Shown: in pieces, positions 59,074 through 64,000 of the stretch
Layout of the letters: each line of letters begins with the position of its first letter
Numbering within the stretch: position 1 is the stretch's first letter
Source: Phorcus lineatus
Lineage: Eukaryota > Mollusca > Gastropoda > Trochida > Trochidae
Direction: 5' to 3'
Length of the DNA: 64,000 bases
NCBI GenBank assembly: GCA_921293015.1
Contig: OV121087.1
Span: 39,852,630-39,916,629 of the forward strand
The notes under the pieces: generated by a model
Database searches by the model: none
Told to the model about the DNA's origin: nothing
What the model saw: the letters and a program-made list of their open reading frames with translations, nothing else
Program-made: the position numbers and the translations under genes

Positions 59074-62000
59074 ATGTTGCTCTTGCTTGGGTTATTGCTT
59101 CTCTTCAACCTGTATGTTTGCGACCCTAGTTGCAGCTTTAAGAACAAAAACTGCCTTTACAACGTCAAACTAGGGCCAGGAGATGGATGTGAAGCAAAAG
59201 TGGCGTCAGACACGGCGGATAGTTTGTCCTGTTGCGGAGACCTTGGTGTGAGTAATGATATTACCAAATAATTTTGTATAGTCATTTTTTGTATACCAAT
59301 AAGTTGGACATATATACTGTGAGGCTGTATATCATGATCAATCTCTTTTTAGGATGTATGTTTTTGCTATCTATGTACGGCTGCACTCCAAGAAGGTTTT
59401 AAACATATCTGTGTTTCTCGGCGAAATATTGTTTCGCACACTGGACAGCTGCATTTAGTGGGTATGTTCACATTAGTGCTTTCCATAGTGCAAATATTAT
59501 GTAGTTTTTTTATGTCTTTATTGCATCGTGACTAATCGAAAATGAAACTGATGATGTAGCGTTTTCGCTTCAGCAGTAACGATTCAATGAACCATGATAT
59601 AGTCCAATTCCAATTCTCATGATTGAATGTAATGCTTCTGACAACTCATTAAAGTGACCAGGGGTCAAAACCTATAGTTTTACTTGTCCTTTACTAAATT
59701 AAATTATCTACATCGTCAAACATAATCATATATTTTCTTAAAAGTTCAATCATATTCTGATGATAATTTAATAAATTTGGAAAGTTTTGATCCAAAATAA
59801 AGGAAAATGAAAATTGAAAAATTGGACCCTTTATGTGAAAAATACGAAAACTTGCACCGCTGACCTGACGATAATACGATTGGCCTGAGAATGATTAATG
59901 GTGATGGTCAAAGGATGATCTTAGGTTAGGCTATGAAATTGACGCAGAAAAAAATAAAATTTTCTGATATTTGCACTAAGATATACCAATTGGTGAACAA
60001 ACTTTCGGGATGCAACTGTAAATGACAATGTTAAGTGTCGTGCTTAAAACTTAACTTGTACATATATATATTTTTCGAACAAGGAGAGATGTAAGGTGAA
60101 ATAAGAAGATAATGTCAATTGATGTAGTGCGTTTTAATAATCTTTAAAATCTCCTTGGAAATACAACGTTTATCCAACAGTAATAATGATTTATTTCTGG
60201 CTCTCGTCCCACTTAATTGCTTAATTTGACAACTCAAATTTCATTTAAAAAAATTTTAAAAACTAAAATTTCGAAATGTGATTTTCTTGTTCCTCAATTA
60301 TGCTAAATTCTATTAAAGATCACATGCTATAATGTTCAATCAGTAATTTACTGAAAGAATTTCCTTGATCTGTTGAAAGTGAACACCGAACAGTGAAGCT
60401 GGCATCCAAAATACCTTTCTGTAATATATTGAAGTTATTTGGACAAACTTCTTGGATGCAGTTATAGAATCTCAATACATCAGTATCTGATTATATCATC
60501 GTCTATAGGCAGACCCAACTTGAAATAACTGTTTAGAATAAAATCAAGTATTACTGCACTCCATTACGCAGATTATACACGCGTTATGTGGCGGAGCATT
60601 TCATTTTAATGAGATTGCCATCGATGCAATTTGACATTTTAGCGGGCTTCCTTTTGTTAGAAGTTATGGAAGGTGAAAGGTCAAGAAAGCCACCAGACGC
60701 GATCGCTATCGAGCAGTTCAGATCTTAAACGCATCGACGAAAGAGTGAGAGAATGTCCTTCTGGTTTCAATGAGATTGATTGTCATCAGACGAAAAAGAT
60801 TATTCAACATACAAACTGAAAAAAATTACAGCCACAGTGCTATCAAACTGGGCATATTAGACATGTTATTTTCATATTTCCAGTGTCGAACCATTGGTTA
60901 AGATAACCAATTTTCATTTCAGGCCAACGTTCAAGATCTTCAAAACAAAATCAATCAATATGCAAGTAAAGTGTCTGCAATGCATGATGATACAAAGGAT
61001 AAACCAATTGGACATCAGTCAACATCTCCTCCGACAGCCAATGAACAACGCCTCATGGACATCCTGGCTCAGAAAGAGGCTGAGTTAAAAACCAGCCAAT
61101 CACTTCTCGCCCAGAAGAAACTTGTTTTGGTCTCGGTGACATCTAACCTCTTAGAAAAACAGAGAATCGCAAACCGAACAAAGGAAATTCTTGCCCAGAT
61201 TGCTTCACATTCACAGGAGGAGATCCGGCAAATGAAGGACAAACTAGCTAACGTGACCAGAGACTTGGACAACTGCAACGGTGTATTGGCTCTCAAACAG
61301 GGAAAGATAAACTTCACCCATGGTAAGGACTTAAACTTTATAATACAATAGTGATAGTTACTTTATTTATCAATGCCAGTCAAGAACTTAGATAAAAGTG
61401 ATAAAGATTTTTCACCTCCTCGCATTATTTACAATACATTTGAGACGTAATATAAACAAAGACATCAACCATGTGTTATTTAAAGCCCAAGCAAAGGCTT
61501 CTCTTATTCAAATTAAACGATACAGTGTGTAGTACATGACCTATCTGTTAGTTGAATGGATAAACTACATCGTGCCCTTTATTTTGTAAGACAAGCGAGA
61601 CAGAGTGTTTCAAGGGTACATCTAGCAAAGGACAACATGGAGGTTAAAACGTTTTAAAAGATGTTATTTTAAAAACCATATCAGTTGTATTTTTGTAAAT
61701 ATTTGTTAAAATAATTTTTCGTGCGCTAATTGTAGACTTGCAGCTTTCACTTACAACAGAAGCTAGGCGTGAAGCAACATAATGCAGTTTTAGGCTCATT
61801 TACAGTCCATTCAAACTCATTGACTAGAATTAGAATTTGATTAGAATGAAAACTTAAACAAAAATCTACCCTAGGTAATCTAAAGGCATTTAGAAATAAT
61901 ATACATAAGGGAAACCAAATTAATGTAAATCATATATTTAAAATTAATCAATAAGTGATAATAAATTTTTTTCAACAAGGGACACAAGAAACCCCATTCA

Positions 62001-63540
62001 ACGTAACATACTGTCATTTCGAGGATCCCAAAGAGTCTTGTTTTAAGCAGGACACGAATGATGGGGCCGAGTGGTTCAAGATGGCGGGGGCTCCAAGTAC
62101 AAACACGGGGCCAAGGGAGGACCATACCTATGGCAGTCCAAAAGGTTAATAACTCTCATTTTCTTCTCATCCCGCTTCTGCGGAGCTTTCTTACAGCTTG
62201 TTGTTTATGGTCGAGAAAATATTGTAGTATGAACACACATGTGAATTGAGCCACACCAAATAGTTTGTTGTGTCAACAATTTGTTGTGACAAGTGTCACG
62301 TCTGATTGACACATTCTGCGTAAACATATTGTGAAAGTTGAAAATCTTACCGAACCCTTCTCGTGAGAATATCAACACATCCTAAAATGTTAAGCACCCA
62401 AAATTCAAATCGAATGTCTTCAATAGTCAAACGAATGGATGCTTTTATATCTTCATTGACGCCTTTTTTAAAAGTGATCTTTCGACAGGCCTTAAGTTAT
62501 TTCCGTATGCTTCCGGGAAAAAAACTAAACTGTATTCGATTGCGAAATATGCAATTTGAGTCTTCTTTATTGAACTGAACTGAACTGAACTGAACTGAAC
62601 CATTGCATAGGCCTCGGTGACAACAAAGTTATCCATGCATGCGGTGTTTCCATTGGCCGATTTATATTGCGAGATAGTTTTGGTTGGAATTTTATGCCAT
62701 TAGGGGAACCTACCGGAAGCCCGAGAAGAGCACGTATTACAACAGACCTTAGTTTAGGAATTAATAAAGCTGTGGAAAAAGAATGAATATATTGAAAGTT
62801 GTGTATTCTAATTGATCTTTGATATACTATTGTGGTAATAACGTTGTCAAGTGTTTGCATTGTAAAGCCAACGTGTCGAAAAGTAATTCTTCCAATAAGT
62901 ATCCCATAAACGAGATCACCTATTTTAGTTTATGGTCGTAATTAAACTGTACATATTTTTAAAAAATAGTCAAAAAGTAAACAGAATTCGTTTAACTGTA
63001 TATTTATTTTGTGAAGGTTTTTACATGGCTATCAACCCCTCACAATCAATAACCTCACGAGATCCGTCATCGAAACTTGCCCGGATGACGTCAGAGGTAT
63101 TTCCATTTGCTCCGAACTACTGCATCCGCTTTTGGTACAACATGTTTGGAACTGACATTAAGACAATGAACGTCTATGCAAAGGTTTGTGATATCCTTTC
63201 GTCATGCGTAATTATTCAAATGTACGACGTTACTGTCTTGTGCAGACAGCACCATAAGTTTTAATGGCCTCTACCTCCGCGTCAGAAAGGTACATGAACC
63301 ATTCACTTTTCAGTAGCTTTTTTACATAAAAAAACATATGGGCCAAGTATAAATCGTATTATTTAAAAGGATCTTTATCATTTATTATAACATGTCACAA
63401 TGTAACATATGCATCGTTAAATTTGGCAGGTCGGGAAAGGGTTTGGCTACCCTATATGGACAAATCAGCGCAACCATGGACAAGATTGGCACCTGGGAGA
63501 GGTCGAGATCGATTCTGAATATACAAGAAAAGGGTTTCAG
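59074..63540 (+). CDS. secreted coiled-coil + MAM protein, paralogue (5 exons visible, 3' end outside window)
   Basis: Exons: 59074-59247 (donor GTGAGT), 60923-61322, 61980-62144, 63017-63183, 63430-63540 (donor GTACAT). Phases 0,1,1,0,0 equal those of the divergent neighbour; exons 3 and 5 have identical lengths (165 and 111 nt). Residues 1-16 are a Leu-rich signal peptide. A Cys-rich segment follows with a CC pair (LSCCGDLG), then about 130 residues of coiled coil (QKEAELKTSQSLLAQKK). The MAM domain has TYCHFEDP, TGPREDHTYGSPKG, NYCIRFWYNMFG and DWHLGEVEIDSEYT. The last MAM exon (AIDDV...C) and any lectin domain would lie beyond 64000. The donor of exon 3 (GTTAAT) is weak. A role in extracellular recognition is inferred from the domains. 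Confidence 0.85.
59446..60020. mobile_element. mariner-like MITE, copy 3 (intron 1 of the plus gene, inverted or diverged)
   Basis: The left end CAGCTGCATTTAGTGGG, followed by TATGTTCAC, and the right end GGTGAACAAACTTTCGGGAT then GCAACTGTA match the family ends of 57174-57801. The interior GACCAGGGGTCAAAA at about 59657 matches its interior in inverse orientation. More diverged than the other two copies. A further short fragment of the same end occurs near 60440-60470. Confidence 0.5.
62571..62600. repeat. (TGAAC)n microsatellite
   Basis: Six tandem TGAAC units inside intron 3 of the plus MAM gene, directly after an A+T-rich stretch. Confidence 0.8.
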
Positions 63541-64000
63541 GTACATCTTTGATTAGCATCAACTTCCTGCGCAATGCATTACTGAACCTCAACTTCGCTG
63601 GGCCAGTTCTTTAGCCTACCGCAACTGAGCTTGCTACATATCGTCGAGGAGGACATTGCACTCAAATCAAGAATTAATGCAATGCTGCAATTATTAAATT
63701 AACAAACGAATGAAACTTGCGCAAAACATGCTTTGGCCTTGAAGAAAGAGGGAATAACTATATATCTGGTTAATCAGGAGCTAAATTCCTCTCTAAAAAT
63801 CGTAATCTTTGTGTCGAAAACATAATTTAATTTCTTCAATGCTATAGGTAGGAATCCTTTAGTATTTGTATTATTTAAACCTATGGTCATGGTCATACAG
63901 TTATAATCCTTACACAAAAATTCAATTCGTAGGTTCATCCGTTTAGAATTGGTTGCCCTATTGAATCGTAAAACCCGTACCGAAAACCATATATTTTGTT
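63541..64000 (+). other. start of intron 5 of the plus MAM gene
   Basis: Follows the donor at 63541. I looked for the last MAM exon (pattern A-I-D-D-V ... T-C) and did not find it, so it should lie beyond the window. Confidence 0.5.

Noticed and set aside
59354-59460. Possible extra exon in intron 1 of the plus MAM gene (acceptor CTCTTTTTAG, donor GTATGT, Cys-rich translation)
   Set aside because: Its splice phases (0 in, 1 out) do not fit exon 2 (phase 0), and it has no counterpart exon in the divergent paralogue.
1-64000. CRISPR arrays, operons, bacterial ribosome-binding sites, rRNA
   Set aside because: None is present: no regularly spaced identical repeats with unique spacers, and the gene structure is clearly eukaryotic.

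Overview
This window reads as an A+T-rich animal (metazoan) chromosome segment. Its genes have spliced exons with GT/AG borders, single-exon C2H2 zinc-finger coding regions, tRNA-derived SINEs, a DIRS-type retrotransposon and many short inverted-repeat DNA transposons. The BTB, MAM and C-type-lectin families fit an invertebrate, and I would guess a mollusc. That guess rests on general resemblance, not on a diagnostic marker.

Layout. 1-11 kb: essentially non-coding, with one SINE and two inverted-repeat elements. 11.07-12.44 kb (-): a 12-finger C2H2 protein. 17.39-18.45 kb (+): a 5-finger C2H2 protein. 22.9-30.4 kb: two convergent, nearly identical two-exon genes (23075-24377 + and 28852-30351 -) for a small MGC-start, Lys/Arg/Glu-rich helical protein that resembles stathmin-domain-containing protein 1. 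About 4.5 kb of repeats lies between them. 31-32 kb: two MITEs with 9-bp target-site duplications (Mutator-like). 34.1-34.7 kb: a frameshifted BTB gene. 35.4-37.7 kb: a foldback element with ~580-bp arms. 38.06-38.23 kb (-): one Myb/SANT-like first exon. 38.6-43.5 kb: a DIRS-like retrotransposon (gag, RT-RNase H, tyrosine recombinase) carrying several disabling breaks. 47.0-49.1 kb: two inverted ~625-bp elements ending in TTAA plus a GCACTAGTGC motif.

49.3-64 kb holds the most interesting genes: two divergent, head-to-head paralogues separated by ~330 bp. The minus gene (58726 to 49344, 8 exons, about 527 aa) encodes signal peptide, Cys-rich segment, coiled coil, MAM domain and C-type lectin domain. 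All splice phases close to a single open frame. The plus gene (59074 to beyond the window) has the same exon structure and phases up to the fourth-fifth of its MAM domain, then leaves the window. The pair looks like a locally duplicated secreted or extracellular recognition-protein family, possibly co-regulated from one intergenic promoter. The minus gene also carries tandem partial copies of the start of its first lectin exon.

All gene calls come from reading translations and splice sites by eye. No database search was possible.
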